Positions 1 to 12,177 of a DNA stretch of 64,000 nucleotides are shown here, piece by piece. This stretch comes from Tribonema minus (Eukaryota > Sar > Xanthophyceae > Tribonematales > Tribonemataceae). The position numbers and the translations under genes are program-made. Every line of letters begins with the position of its first letter. The first letter of the stretch is position 1. A model generated the notes under the pieces. It saw only the letters and a list, made by a program, of their open reading frames with translations, had not been told where the DNA came from and searched no databases. The DNA lies in NCBI GenBank assembly GCA_017506865.1, contig JAFCMP010000024.1:372001-436000 (forward strand), read 5' to 3'.

Positions 1-918
1 CGGTCCCCCAAAAACGCACGGATGGCAACCACGTATTTGCACAAAGATTGTGCCGCAACTCTACATCTCAGTGGAGCTCCTGGCGTGCATTGGTTCAGGC
101 GTCAAAACGCAGCCTTTTCAGGGTACCCTACATGCTAGTAGCCTGCTTAGTTTGCCAGCTCACAAAACATGCCATGCCTGAGGAGATTTGTGCTGCTGCA
201 AAGTGTGCCCAGGGATCATGCAAACCTGCGCATATGCGGCCACGCTCAGCAAGGCAGTGTAGACCAGCACCATCAGTGATCCATGACGTGCCACTACATG
301 CCCAAGCCTATCGTGCCCGCAGGGCCTCATACAACCTGAGGTGCGGCAGTGACATAATGTATGTCACGTATGCATAGCATTGCTTGGTGTAATGCCATGT
401 ACAAGCACATAGCAGATGCATGCACAGACATGGTAACGCTCCTTAACAACCAGCGTGTTTACCTCTCGGCAAGCACAATGGCAACCGCAATGGTGGACCT
501 TGCGTAGCGAAGAAGCAAGTTATTCTTCTGAGTATCTCATTTGATGATACAGCGAAATCAACCAGCGCTCTCGTCATCTGCCCATGAAGCATCTGAACGT
601 AACCAGGCGCATGACTGTAGGCGAGAGGGCACACGCAGCAGTGCTCTAAGCATGCATCGCTGGCTCAGACTACCACGCACACGTGCAAGCACACACACGC
701 ACACAGCATCAGCTCACTTGCTACAGGCGAGCGGGCAGCAGGCAGCAGCGCAGCAAACCAACTTGGGCACCATGAGGCGCAAGGCTCTGTGTCGTGGCGT
801 TCGCAATGCATCTACAATTCCATTTACTGGCAGTGCGCAACGACATGACAAACATGTCAGTCACGCACCATGAGGGAATGCAAAGGTCGGCAGCTCGGCG
901 CCTGGCGGCGTGCATGCA
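1..918. other. Intergenic region, no gene recognised
   Basis: I see no convincing gene. Short open frames here are of low protein quality. A short CA/CACA-rich stretch lies near 675-705. The last part (about 900-918) adjoins the 3' end of the first ankyrin gene. Confidence 0.5.
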
Positions 919-2580
919 TCAGGCGCTCCTGTGAGCGGCGCACCTGCACCCCTGCGCTGCCGCCCAGTCTACAACGGCTTTGTTCCCCTCGTTGGCTGCG
1001 GTTCGGCATATGGACTTGTCCCAATCACACCCGTTTGTGAGAGCCCACTTGATCACCTCAAACTGCCGCCACCTTGCTGCGTATTCAAGTACCTTGTATG
1101 TGTCAAAGAGGCCATGGGCCTTAAGCCACTTCAGCACGCTCAGGTGACCCCTCGACGCTGCGCTTGCGGCAGGCCCTGGGTTGTAATCTACGTATCCCCT
1201 GGGTGACACACAGGGTGATCTCGAGACAAGGTGGTGGGTCGCGAGCATCCAGGCCAACACCTCAACTCGGTTGCCTTGCCCAGCCTCGCACGCATACTGC
1301 AGCTTCTCCTTAGCAAAAATGCCGTTTGACTGAGCCCACTGCAGGAGAAAGACATGCCCCGCCTCTGCCGCCTTCATCAACAGAAAGTGGATGGTTTCAT
1401 CCTTGCGTGCATGAAGCCACTTTGCAACTGACAAATGTCCTGCCCTGCCGGCATTGAAAGCTATGAAATTAGGGTCGAGTTCAGCGCCATTGGCCGCAGC
1501 CCACTCGAGCAACTTGACATCCCCGCTGCTCGCAATTATTCTGCATGCGGCGCCGTCCCAGCAACAGCCATTCGCGATTGCCCACTGCAACGCCGCTTTG
1601 CTGCCTCCCTGCGCCGCCTGCCGCAAGTTGTCTGCTGCAGGCAACCATGGGCAGCCCTGCCCGCTGGCGTAGCGCAGCACCTCTACATGCCCGTTCCTCA
1701 ATGCTACAGAGTAAATGCTCGCATCCCAGGGGCATGCGTTGTCGCGCAGGTATTGCAATACGCAAAGGTGGCCGCCCCTAGCAGCTGCTGTGCAGATGGA
1801 CTGATCCCACTGGCAACCTGCGGAGCGCAGCCATTTGACTACTTCCAAGTGGCCTGCCTCTGCAGCTGCAGCACAGATGCTTGGCATGTAATATAATTGC
1901 GGCTGAGCGGTCATCCTTTGTAGTACCTGTAGATGACCGCCCCGCGCCGTTGCGTGTGCGCCCCGCCAGCTCACAGAACAGCCGCGTGCACGCAGCCACT
2001 GCAGTGCCTCGAGATGCCCTTGTTCCGCGGCAGCGCCAGTGTCTTCAGAGTCAAACTGAAGACCAGCCTCTGCAGCCCACTCCAGCATAGTGAGGTCTCC
2101 CCTCGTTGCTAGCTCCGTGGCCGTAGTGCTGTCCCAGGGGCAGTCATGAGCGCGAGCCCACTGCAGCATAGCGAGATCTCCCCTCCTTGCCGCCTCGGTG
2201 CACGTACGCTCGTCCCACTCGCAGCCCTGCTCGCGCAGCCACTGCAGCGAGTTCAGATCGCCTTTGCGGGCAGCCATAGCGCAGGTGGCGGCATTCATGT
2301 TGCAGCCTCCACCATCCGCTTGGACAGCCCACTGAAGCAGCGGCAGCTCGGCCACGAAGTGCTCCACTGCGGACCTCATCTTGAGTTGACCGTACAGCCA
2401 GTAGATATGCTTCCAGCGCTTGCAGCATGCTAGAGGCAGGTAGTGACCTGGGCCCACCAGCGAGAATATCTGCTGCAAGCAGGCTTCATTGAGGCTGTAT
2501 GTCGTGGCTGCTATAGAGTTGGCTGCGTTGTTATCGTGCCTCTCCTCAAGCCTGTTTCTTCGTTGAAATGCCATCGCCAT
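919..2580 (-). CDS. F-box-like/ankyrin-repeat protein, intact (ANK copy 1)
   Basis: Single-exon gene of 553 residues. Residues about 29-60 (LNEACLQQIFSLVGPGHY then CCKRW) resemble an F-box: a Leu-rich helix pair ending in a CKRW segment. The rest is about fifteen degenerate ankyrin-type repeats of 26-29 residues with the recurring pattern AAxxGHLEVLxWLRxxGCPWD, shorter than the canonical 33-residue repeat. Such F-box plus ankyrin proteins are usually thought to be substrate-recognition parts of SCF ubiquitin ligases; that role is inference. No signal peptide or membrane segment is visible. It is the only intact member of a tandem array of three close paralogues with starts about 4.25 kb apart. 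It has no introns, unlike the non-ankyrin genes in the window. The start is the first Met before the conserved N-terminus. Confidence 0.85.
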   Translation of the reverse strand: MAMAFQRRNRLEERHDNNAANSIAATTYSLNEACLQQIFSLVGPGHYLPLACCKRWKHIYWLYGQLKMRSAVEHFVAELPLLQWAVQADGGGCNMNAATCAMAARKGDLNSLQWLREQGCEWDERTCTEAARRGDLAMLQWARAHDCPWDSTTATELATRGDLTMLEWAAEAGLQFDSEDTGAAAEQGHLEALQWLRARGCSVSWRGAHATARGGHLQVLQRMTAQPQLYYMPSICAAAAEAGHLEVVKWLRSAGCQWDQSICTAAARGGHLCVLQYLRDNACPWDASIYSVALRNGHVEVLRYASGQGCPWLPAADNLRQAAQGGSKAALQWAIANGCCWDGAACRIIASSGDVKLLEWAAANGAELDPNFIAFNAGRAGHLSVAKWLHARKDETIHFLLMKAAEAGHVFLLQWAQSNGIFAKEKLQYACEAGQGNRVEVLAWMLATHHLVSRSPCVSPRGYVDYNPGPAASAASRGHLSVLKWLKAHGLFDTYKVLEYAARWRQFEVIKWALTNGCDWDKSICRTAANEGNKAVVDWAAAQGCRCAAHRSA

Positions 2581-5203
2581 CGGGCCACGCTATGCTCGTT
2601 CGTGTACTTGCTCGTGTCGTGTGCTGTAGGTGGAAGTCAAGTTTAGCACCACCCTCCACTCTCTCTGAAGCGCGCTTTCGAAGTTCAGTGTTGAAACCAC
2701 TGCGACTGCGACTGCCAGCCAGCCAGCCGATGACCGGACGACCGACAGTCGCCTGCGTGCTTATCAACTGTTACAGCCGTGTCGCAGCAGGAGGATGCCA
2801 ATACAAGAGCATCAGCCACCAGCAATCCACCGTTAAGCTGATCAGCACGGGCATTTCGACACTGCCACCTCTGGCGAATGGGACGCCAGATTCTCCCCGC
2901 AATGCGCACATCAGAATCCGCCTGGTGATGCATTGATGAACCGACAAGGCGCGCTCAGGCCGGTACAGTACATGCATCATCTCACTCCTCAACGGCAGGG
3001 CAAGCAGCTCGGCAGCGAAATTCAAGATCTTCTTTAAGGGCACGATGGCTGCCGCATCGCATGAATGGTTGTTTGTGCAGATCTGAAGCTCTAGAGGTAC
3101 ACAAGATTCACCAGAGGGAAGAGTCCCCATAGGCAGTTATACTCTGAACACATTCCCTTGCGAGTCAGCCGAGCGCAGAGTACACACTCTTCCATGCGCG
3201 TGCGTAGCCACACACTATAAAGGCAGATGTCGAGGAGGAAGCGACCACAGGAGTCTGAGATGATGCTCGCAAAATGTCGCCATGCGCCCTGGCGTACCTG
3301 TTCGTAATGGGGCGTGATGCAGCGCACGAGGCACAAGTGGTGCACGGCGAGCCTCCTGACGATGACGCGGCCGAGCAGGGGCCTAACGACTTTTACGGTG
3401 CCTATAATAAAGACAATTTCATTGCGCTTAAACGCGGGGATGGTCAGCGCGCCATTAGGCGGCAGCACAGCAGCGCCCGCACAGTCGCAGCGCTCGTTAC
3501 GTCTTCTCCATTTGAATGAGCCACGGCGCCGTGAGCGCGGTGCAGCGGTCAGTCACGTATGCATACATGTTGCCGAGATCTTGATGCGGCGCCCCCTGCT
3601 GGTGCTGCCAGTGGGCTTTTGACGCAGCCATATTCATTCACAGACCCCATTGACTGGACATGATTTTTACACAAGCCTCTGAAAACGAGTGATCAGTTAC
3701 GCTTCTATCAACTAGATCGGCACAAAAGCATGCAGCAAATGTCAAAGCCCGATGCCAACGTGGAGGCTGCACACTCCTGCTAGACGTCATACTACGCTGG
3801 CTACTCAACAGTTGCTCAAACCCACAAAAGCTTTGCTTGCAGGCCTAGGGCTTAACGTGGAATTTCAAGCAAGCTCGATTGATGCTCCATGTGAGGGATG
3901 AGCGCAATAATTTTCCTTACCCGCAGGCTGATTTACTAAATCCAAAGCGTAAGAGATTATTAGATCACGGGGAACAGTGATCATGGCAACCAAGTTGAGC
4001 ACCTCCGGCAATAATTCGTTGATGGATGCCATATGGTGCACCACCATATGCATGACAGGCGAGTGTGATGTTTGTGATGTGAACACACAGTGCACAGTGC
4101 AACAAGAGCTATGAATGCAACAAATTGCCGCAATCCCCATCGCTCAGCACCCTCAACAAGGCCTCAGTTGGTATACCATAAGCATTGCGTCAGCCAGTCT
4201 TAAGCGGCAATGTACCACATAATAGAGGTTGTTTTGACAGAATGCAGTTGATGGACGTCAACATGCTCTCCTGCGTATGCACGCAGCACTGCAATAGAAG
4301 AGGTCTTGGCAGGCATGCTTGTGGTGTTTTGGTTGGCCACAAACTTCTGCAGTAAATTCGTACATGCTGTTCGCAGGGCCGTTGTCAAGATCTACGAATC
4401 ATCACAATTTGCCATGCTTTGAAAGTGGCAAATGAAAGTTTGACACGCACATGGAAAAAAACTATGCCAACACATGGTGAAGGAACTGATTAATTGGCTG
4501 GCATCAACATCATCAATGACCAAGTCAAGACTTCTTGGCAAACTGCGAAGTGCAGGGGAGCAGCAGCATTTGTGCTGGGGACTGTAACAGTTTTGTTGGC
4601 GCAAGTGCTCGAAGGGATGGCAGGTGTGGCCCTGTGCACATGCTGTAACTACATGCCAAAGGGGCGCACTGAACATGCTGATTTGTTGAGTGATGTTGCG
4701 GTGTCTGGTCATATGCCAGTTGGCAATGTAATACAAGTCATGCCTGGCAAATTTGAGCGCGCACGGTCTTATGTCAATGCGTGAAGCATTGCTAGATTCC
4801 GCCAGAAGATCGCATGCCAGTGGCAGGGAACAGGAAACTCTGGCACATGTAAGTGGCACATACATGCAGTGGCTCACTAATGATCTGACAACTGACTCAT
4901 GGCTCCAACAGTAGAGATGGCATGTACACACAAAGGAGCAATTTTATGAAAAACAAGCAGCAGTTGGTCAAAGGGACACACTGTGCAGTGTCAGCAAGGA
5001 GCCACGAGCATGGGGGTCGGTAATGCCAGGCAGTGGCAACATCAGGTAGCCAACAGCAAAGTGCCACTGTTGCTTGTGCACAGGTGCTGGCAACCGCCCC
5101 AAGAGGCACACGGGCAAAGCGACAACTCATCAAAGCCGACCATCATACTCTGTTTGTATTCGAAGCAGCAGCTAGTAATCTTGTAAGGAGATGCTTGCAT
5201 GCA
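2581..5203. other. Spacer between tandem ankyrin units
   Basis: No gene recognised. Parts of this spacer resemble the next spacer (6880-9442): the stretch near 3250-3380 resembles 7610-7770 (shared motif around gatgatgctcgca and acgcggccgagca), and 4930-5000 resembles 9180-9250 (shared segment around ttggtcaaag and gacacactgtgcagtg). The duplicated unit is therefore larger than the coding sequence. Confidence 0.5.
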
Positions 5204-6879
5204 TCAGGCGCCGCTGTGAGCGGCACACGTGCACCCCCGTGCTGCCGCCCAGTGTACGACATCGTTGTTCCCTTTCTTTGCTGCTGAGCAACAAATGGAC
5301 TTGTCCCACTTGCACCCGTCTGAGAGTGCCCACTCGAGCACCTCCAAATGACTTCCGTCAGCTGCACTCTCAAGGACTTGCTTTTTTCTGAAGAGGCCAT
5401 GGGCCTTGAGCCACTTCAGTACGCTCATGTGACCCCTCCTAGCCGCACCTGCGGCAGGGTTGTCGTACATGCCTACATAATTATAGGGTGATGCAATTGC
5501 TGGGACGAGGTGACCGGCGGCAAGCATCCACGCCAACACCTCGACTTGATTACTTTGAGCTGCATAGTACGCGTACTGCAGCTTTTCCTTAGCAAAGATG
5601 CCGTTTAACTGAGCCCACTGCAGGAGCCCCACGTGCCCTGCTTGGGCCGCTGTTCGCAACAGGTTGTCATGATGGCACTGTTTTCGTGCAAGAAGCCACT
5701 TTGCGACCGACAACTGTCCTGCCTTGCCGGCTCTAAACGCAACACTCATGGGGAAAAAGTGCGCACCATTAGCCTCAGCCCACTCAAGCATCGCAACATC
5801 CCCCTTGCTTGCGGCTGCCTCACATATGAATCTCTCCCAGCAACAGCCATTCTCAATTGCCCACTGCAGTACCGCTAGGTTTCTGTTTCTTGCTGCCTGG
5901 TGTGGCCCAACTAATAAAGGTAGCCATGGGCAGCCCTGCTCTCTGGCATAGCGCAGCACGCGCCGCTTAACGCCGCCGAGTAAATGTCCACAGCCCAGGG
6001 GCATTCGTTCTCGTGGAGGTACTGTAGTACGTGCAGGTGGCCACCTCTAGCTGCTGCTGTGCAGATGGCCACTTCCCACTGGCAACCTGCCAAGTGCAGC
6101 CATTTGACTACTTCCAAGTGGCCTGCCTCTGCAGCTGCAGCACAGACGTCTGGCATGATCATGTGCACTCGTGAGGTGATCCACTGCAGTACCTGTAAGT
6201 GACCGCCGCGCGCCGCTGCCTCAGCGCCCTTGGATATCACAGGACAACCGCGTGCGTGCAGCCACTGCAGCGCCTCGAGATGCCCTTGTTCCGCAGCAGC
6301 AGCGCCTATCTCTTCAGAGTCTATCTGAAGACCAGCCTCTGCAGCCCACTCCAGCAGCGTGAGATCTCCCCTCCTTGCTAGCTCCGCTGCCGTGGTGCTG
6401 TCCCAGGGACAATCGTGAGCGCGAGCCCACTGCAGCATGGCGAGATCTCCCCTCCTTGCCGCCTCGCTGCACGTACGCTCGTCCCACTCGCAGCCCTGCT
6501 CGAGCAGCCATTGCAGCGAGTCCAGGTGGCCTTTGCGAGCGGCCATAGCACAAGTGGCGGCGTGCATGTTGTGACCACCGCCATCCGCTTGGACAGCCCA
6601 CTGAAGCAGCGGCAGCTCGGCCACGACGTGCTCCACTGCGGTCGTCATCTTGAGCTGACCGTACAGCCAGTAGCTACGCTGCCAGCGTTTGCAGCATGCC
6701 AGGAGCATGTAGTGGCCTGGGCCTACCAGCGAAAATATCTGCGGCAGGCAGGCTTCATTGAGGCTGTCGGTGGTGGCTGCTACGGAGCTGGCTTCATCGA
6801 GGCCTGTTGCGACAGTGGTCGTTACCGCGTTGCAATTCTCTTCCCTGACTGCTGGACAGGAGCTCAAGAGGGATGCCAT
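5204..6879 (-). pseudogene. F-box-like/ankyrin gene broken by a 10-nt deletion (ANK copy 2)
   Basis: Paralogue of ANK copies 1 and 3, with its start at the Met beginning MASLLSSC (6879). The F-box-like segment (LNEACLPQIFSLVGPGHY, CCKRW) and the first eight or so ankyrin units are open. The frame is lost near 5960 inside the unit that in the sister copies reads IYSAALSGGHIEVLRYAREQGCPW. Aligned with copy 3 (around 10215), copy 2 has 1 nt where copy 3 has 11 nt between the shared stretches gcgcagcac and cgccgcttaacgcc, a net loss of 10 nt. The remaining repeats continue in another frame to a normal C-terminus at 5204. As written it would give a truncated protein of about 320 residues. A sequencing error of 10 nt is unlikely, so this is probably a pseudogene or a truncated allele. 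Confidence 0.8.
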
Positions 6880-9442
6880 CGGTAAATACGAGAAGCTGCT
6901 TCGCTGACGCTCGTTACTGTTCTGCTGTCGTGTGTGACTGGAGTTGGTGCGCACCTCTCTGAGATCAACGGTTTGAAGTTCGCGCCTTGAAGTTTTGCTG
7001 AAAACCGCGGCGACTCCATGGCAAGGTGAACCGAACAGTACACCGACGCTTACACTTCGCCGCCTGCGGGCCGAAGGCACTCTACCATGGCCGCGGCAGG
7101 ATGAAGCCGGCACAAGGGGAAAGCAGTCAGCAAGAACCGCCCGGCCTCGCAGAAGCCAGCACGTTCAAGTTGCGCGCGAGCAACAGCATGTGCAGCATTT
7201 CGATATCAACCGACCTCTGGTATCTGTGGCACAGCATAGCGTGCGTAACGTGCATGTGGCGTCAGAAAATTCGTCAGATGACGCAGTGATGCTCGACTAG
7301 GCACATGCAGGCCAGCAAATGCATCATGTCTCAAAGGGGGGGGTCCAGCTGGACGCGAAGCTCAAGATCTTCGCGGAGGAATCGGCTGCTGCTGCATAAG
7401 CGGGCATAGTTTGTTCAGGATGACATGCGCGACCTTGGGAGAGGTACACAACCTATGGGTTCAGCCAACCGGCAGAAGTACCCACGTCAACCTGTACTGT
7501 ACCCCCTAGCAAGCCAGCCAATAGTGAACCAGAGCTGAACACAACAAGCACACACAATCTGGTTCATGCGCATGCGCAGTCGCATGTTGTTCTGGTTGGT
7601 GCTGCGGACGAAGCTGCCTCTGGAGTCCGAGATGATGCTCGCAACGTCACGACGCATCACAACAGTTCGCAGAGGCTGGTGGGCTGAGATGGACGTGATG
7701 AAGCCTAGCTATGTACCATGCACAAAGGCCGCAGCTAGCCCCCTGACAAAGACGCGGCCGAGCACTGAGCCAGTGATGTTCCCGCCGCCTACAGCACGAC
7801 AACGTTCTTGCGCCGGAGCGCGCGGGCATGGTATGACTGTGAGTGGGGCTGCTGCGCGGCAGTGCGCGTCAGGCCCGCACAGGCGCAGCCCTCGATGACG
7901 TCTTCTCCATCCGAACAAGCCGCAGCGCTGTGAGCGCGGTGCAGTGGTCCATTGCAGTATGCGCTGAATTGATGAGGTCCTGATTGGGCGCCTGCTGTGC
8001 AGTGCTGGTGGTGGGTTTGTGGCATAGCCACTGGCAATCAGTGTTTGCCTCCTTCCCAGACCCCATTGTTTGGACGTGCAACTTCCACACGGGACTGAGC
8101 TCTCCGAGCCAATGAGGTTCTCATCAATCAAATAGGCCGGGCATGCAAGGCATTGCAAGCGCTCAGTAACTGTTGAGGCAATCACTTCGACACACATACG
8201 GACGCTGCACAGCCGTTTGATGTCACCTTGCAATGGGCTCCGCTGGCTGCACGCTTTGCTCTTGCAGTCACCTTCAAAACTTTGCATGCAAGACACCTAA
8301 AATCGCAAGCCTCAGCATGAAAGCTCAGTCCAGGCTTCCCAAGATTGTATCCAAGGACAGATCATTTGATTCTGAGTTGTACAAGGAGTGGTTGGAGAGC
8401 GGGAGATCTTGGGGACACAACGCATGGTAATGCTGGCAACCTGAATAGTCAGCACCTCTGGCAACTCGGACTGGCGGAATGCATTGTTCATCGTCATCAC
8501 CATTTAGGTAGTGATTATGTTAGAGCATATGGCAGTTACATGTAGTGAGCAGCAGCTCTGTAATTGCAACAAATACGCTTTGCCAGCAACGCTTTCAGTC
8601 TGCAGAGTGTTGCCAGCAGTGTAATCGCAGCACTTCTTATTGCTCAATGCTCTGAACGAGGTCTCATCTGATGCAGCATCACCTTTAACCAATTGCACCT
8701 GACTGGACCTAGGAATTACAAGAAGTGTCAGAAGTGTGCTGGTGTTGAACAGTGATGCACTCATCTGTGTCCGTAGTACATACCTAGCATACATATTTAC
8801 ATGTGACATGCATATGCAACAGGAGCACTTGACATTGTGCTGAAAGCTGTGCTGTTGCCTTGAGAGTTCGATATCATAATGACTCGGAGGGCAGTTGAGG
8901 CCACTGCAGTACTGCATTCAATGCACGACACGTGCGCATAACATGCGCTGCTTGCAGAGTGACGCTGCATTGTCTGTCTGACCATGTGCCACTTCAGGTG
9001 TGATCATACCTGTCAAGCTAATGCACACACAAGGGTACGCCAAGGCCCAAAATCCGCATGACAACTAGTGCCACTGAGTGCGCAAGAAACATTGAGACAT
9101 GTGTTCAGCATATACATGCAGTGGCCACCCGCATACCAACAGTACGGCATCTGACAGCTCCTAGAAAGTGGAGATGCACACAAAAGCGCATACCTTGTGG
9201 GACAAGCAGCAATTGGTCAAAGCGACACACTGTGCAGTGCCAGCAAGGCGGCACCACAATGGTATACGCCAGCATGCCAGACAAACGCAATGTCATGTAG
9301 CAAGCAGCAAAAGTGAGACTGGTGCTGGCAATCGCACTGACACGCACACAGGCAGACGACAACGCATCAAAGACACACCTTCGTATTCATAAATGCGCAT
9401 TGGCAAGCAGCTGGTGATCGTGTAAGGACATGCATGTAAGCA
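6880..9442. other. Spacer between tandem ankyrin units
   Basis: No gene recognised. The stretch about 7610-7770 and the stretch about 9180-9250 echo parts of the previous spacer, supporting segmental duplication of the whole unit. A short poly-G run sits near 7337. Open frames in this stretch look random. Confidence 0.45.
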
Positions 9443-11118
9443 TCAAGCACTGCTGTGAGCGGCACATGTGCACCCCCGCGCTGCCGCCCAGTCTACAACG
9501 GAATTGTTCCCCCGCTTTGCTGCTGAGCAGCATATGGACTTGTCCCACTCGCACCCGTTCGCGAGTGCCCACTCGAGCACCTCAAGATGACTCATGCTAG
9601 CTGCACTCTCAAGTACCTGCTCATTTCTAAAGAGGCCATGGGCCTTGAGCCACTTGAGTACGCTAACGTGACCCCCCCTTGCTGCACCTGCGGCAGGGTT
9701 CATGTACATGTATACGCACTCATAGGGTGACGCGGCCGAGGATAATGCTGGGACAACGTGACCGGCGGCAAACATCCACGCCAACGTCTCGACTTGATTG
9801 CCTTCTGCGGCGCTGCACGCGCACCGCAGCTTCACTAAGTTCTCCTTGGTGAAAACGCCTTTCGACTGAGCCCACTGCAGGAGCTCGACGTGCCCGTGCT
9901 GTGCCGCAGAACTCAACACAAGGGGACTGGGGCAGTCCTTGCGTGCGATAAGCCACTCTGCAACTGACAAGTGCCCGGCGGCACCGGCATAACACGCTAC
10001 TGCTTGGGGTTGACAGTGAGCGCCATTGGCCTCAGCCCACTCCAGCATCGCGACATCGCCTTTACTTGCGGCTGATAGACATACGGAGCTATCCCAGCAG
10101 CAGCCATTCTCAATTGCCCACTGCAGTACCGCTAAGCTGCCTCCATCCGCCGCCTGCCACGAGTAGCCTGCTGCAGGCAACCATGGGCAGCCCTGCTCTC
10201 TGGCGTAGCGCAGCACCTCTATGTGCCCGCCGCTTAACGCCGCAGAGTAAATTCTCGCATCCCAGGGGCAGCCGTTCTCGCGCACGAACTGCAATACGCA
10301 AAGGTGGCCACCTCTAGCTGCTGCTGTGCAGATGGCCTCTTCCCACTGGCAACCTGCCGAGTGCAGCCATTTGACTACTTCCAAGTGGCCTGTCGCTGCA
10401 GCTGCAGCACAGATGCTTGGCATCATGATGTCAAACATTTGCATCTGCAAGCTGGTCCATTGCAGTACCTGTAGATGACCGCCCCGCGCCGCTGCCAGAG
10501 CAGCTTTCCAGCTCACAGGACAGCCGCGTGCACGTAGCCACTGCAGCGCCTCGAGATGCCCTCGTTCCGCCGCAGCAGTGCCTACTCCTTCGGAGTCCAT
10601 CTGAAGGCCAGCCTCCACGGCCCACTCCAGCATTGTGAGGTCTCCTTTCCTTGCTAGCTCCGTTGCCGTAGTGCTGTCCCAGGGGCAATCGTGAGCGCGC
10701 GCCCACTGCGATCTCCCCTCCTTGCCGCCTCGCTGCACGTACGCTCGTCCCACTCGCAGCCCTGCTCGCGCAGCCACTGCAGCGAACGCAGGTGGCCTTT
10801 GCGGGCGGCCACAGCGCAAGTCGCAGCATCCATACTATGGCCTCCACCATCCGCATGGAGAGCCCACTGCAGCAGCGGCAGCTCTGCCACGAAGTGCTCC
10901 ACTGCGGTCTGCATCTTGTACTGACCGTGTAGCCAGTAGATACGCTGCCAGCGCTTGCAGCATGCTAGTAGCATGTAATGGCCTGGGCCTACCAGCGAGA
11001 AAATCTGCTGCAAGCAGGCTTCATTGAGGCTGTCTGTGGTGGCTGCTACAAGGCTGGCTGCGTTGCTGCCGCAATTCTCTTGTCTCTCCTCAACCCTGTT
11101 TTTTTTAGAAGATGCCAT
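9443..11118 (-). pseudogene. F-box-like/ankyrin gene broken by a different 10-nt deletion (ANK copy 3)
   Basis: Close paralogue of copies 1 and 2, with its start at MASSKKNRVEER (11118). The F-box-like segment and first ankyrin units are open to about 10710, where the sister copies read EAARRGDLAMLQWARAHDCPW. Here the DNA between cccactgc and gatctcccctcc lacks 10 nt present in copy 1 (about 2158-2180). The frame changes inside the third to fourth repeat, and the rest of the protein, about 430 residues of ankyrin repeats, stays open in the other frame down to the stop at 9443. The second part is well preserved, which argues for a recent break. The predicted product from the start would be only about 155 residues with a scrambled tail. 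Reinitiation downstream is possible but unsupported. Confidence 0.8.
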
Positions 11119-11336
11119 GGGTGGCCACGCTTTGCTGGTTCGTGTACTTGCTGGTGCCGTGTGTTGTAGGGTCTGGAGACGCTCGGAGATCAACGGAAGT
11201 TAGGTGTTGAAGTTCGACAGCCAATTTTTTTTTTGAAGGATACGGGGTGTATGGCACAGCAGTGAGAAGGCCACGGCTGCACAAAAAACAACTACAACTA
11301 AGAAAAAACAGAATCTCTGCTATAGCAGACTTGGCC

Positions 11337-11435
11337 GGATGACCGATCGGACAGCAACACAAGAGAATCAGCCACCAAATCCACCGGATGACCGATCGGA
11401 CAGCAACACAAGAGAATTAGCCACCAAATTCACCA
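11337..11435. repeat. Tandem duplication, about 49-nt unit, two copies
   Basis: The stretch beginning ggatgaccgatcggacagca at 11337 recurs at 11386 with only a couple of differences (aatca/aatta, aatcc/aattc). The copies are directly adjacent. Confidence 0.85.
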
Positions 11436-12108
11436 CGCCGTTGCTGCAGGTCACGCTGATCAGCAAAGGGACATCAGGCACTGGTACTGTGTCCCTCTGC
11501 TTTGTGGTGCCCGCTTGCTGAATTTGGCTTTAAAGCCAGCAGGAGCAGGCCGACGTGAGAACACAAGTTCGACGTGAATCCGAAGGCCGAACAGAGCCCG
11601 TTGAAAGCCATCATGCTGTATGTAGCTTGACCTGGATCACCATGGGGTCGTGGTTTCAAATGCTGCGTCTCGCGTAAACGTGTTTCAACATTCGGGAGCA
11701 ACAGGCTGCGAAAGTTGATCGACTAGCTACTCCCAATTAGCTTAAGCAAGCCTCCATAGCGAGTCCGACAGCTGAATCGCGCTCAGCTTAAGATCCCTGT
11801 GAAAGACTAGGTGGCAGAACTGGGCCATCTATGCAGCATGACGGTGCAGTCCCGAAGGAGCACGCACCCCAGCATCCCGCACCTCATGGGTCACAATGCA
11901 ACCAGCGGGTGCAAAAGCAGCAAGGCCGATGCAAGTCAGACTGTGCTGCAGCCATTACGTCTGACAGCTGATTTGCAACAGTATTCAGTGTCAGCAGCAG
12001 TGTGCTCTGAAATGTGTCTTGTGCAATCCCTTGCAAATTCTCTTGCACGCCATTCAGTAGCCCTTTCCTGGTATTACTTCGTGCACCGAGAAATTCGATG
12101 TCCTGGAT

Positions 12109-12177
12109 GATCTCTGAAGCTTTTCAAACCACGTGGCTGCTGAGATCTCTGAAGCTGTTCAAACCACGTGGCTGCTG
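12109..12177. repeat. Tandem duplication, about 34-nt unit, two copies
   Basis: The stretch beginning gatctctgaagc, followed by ttcaaaccacgtggctgctga, occurs at 12109 and again at 12143 with small differences. Confidence 0.85.
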
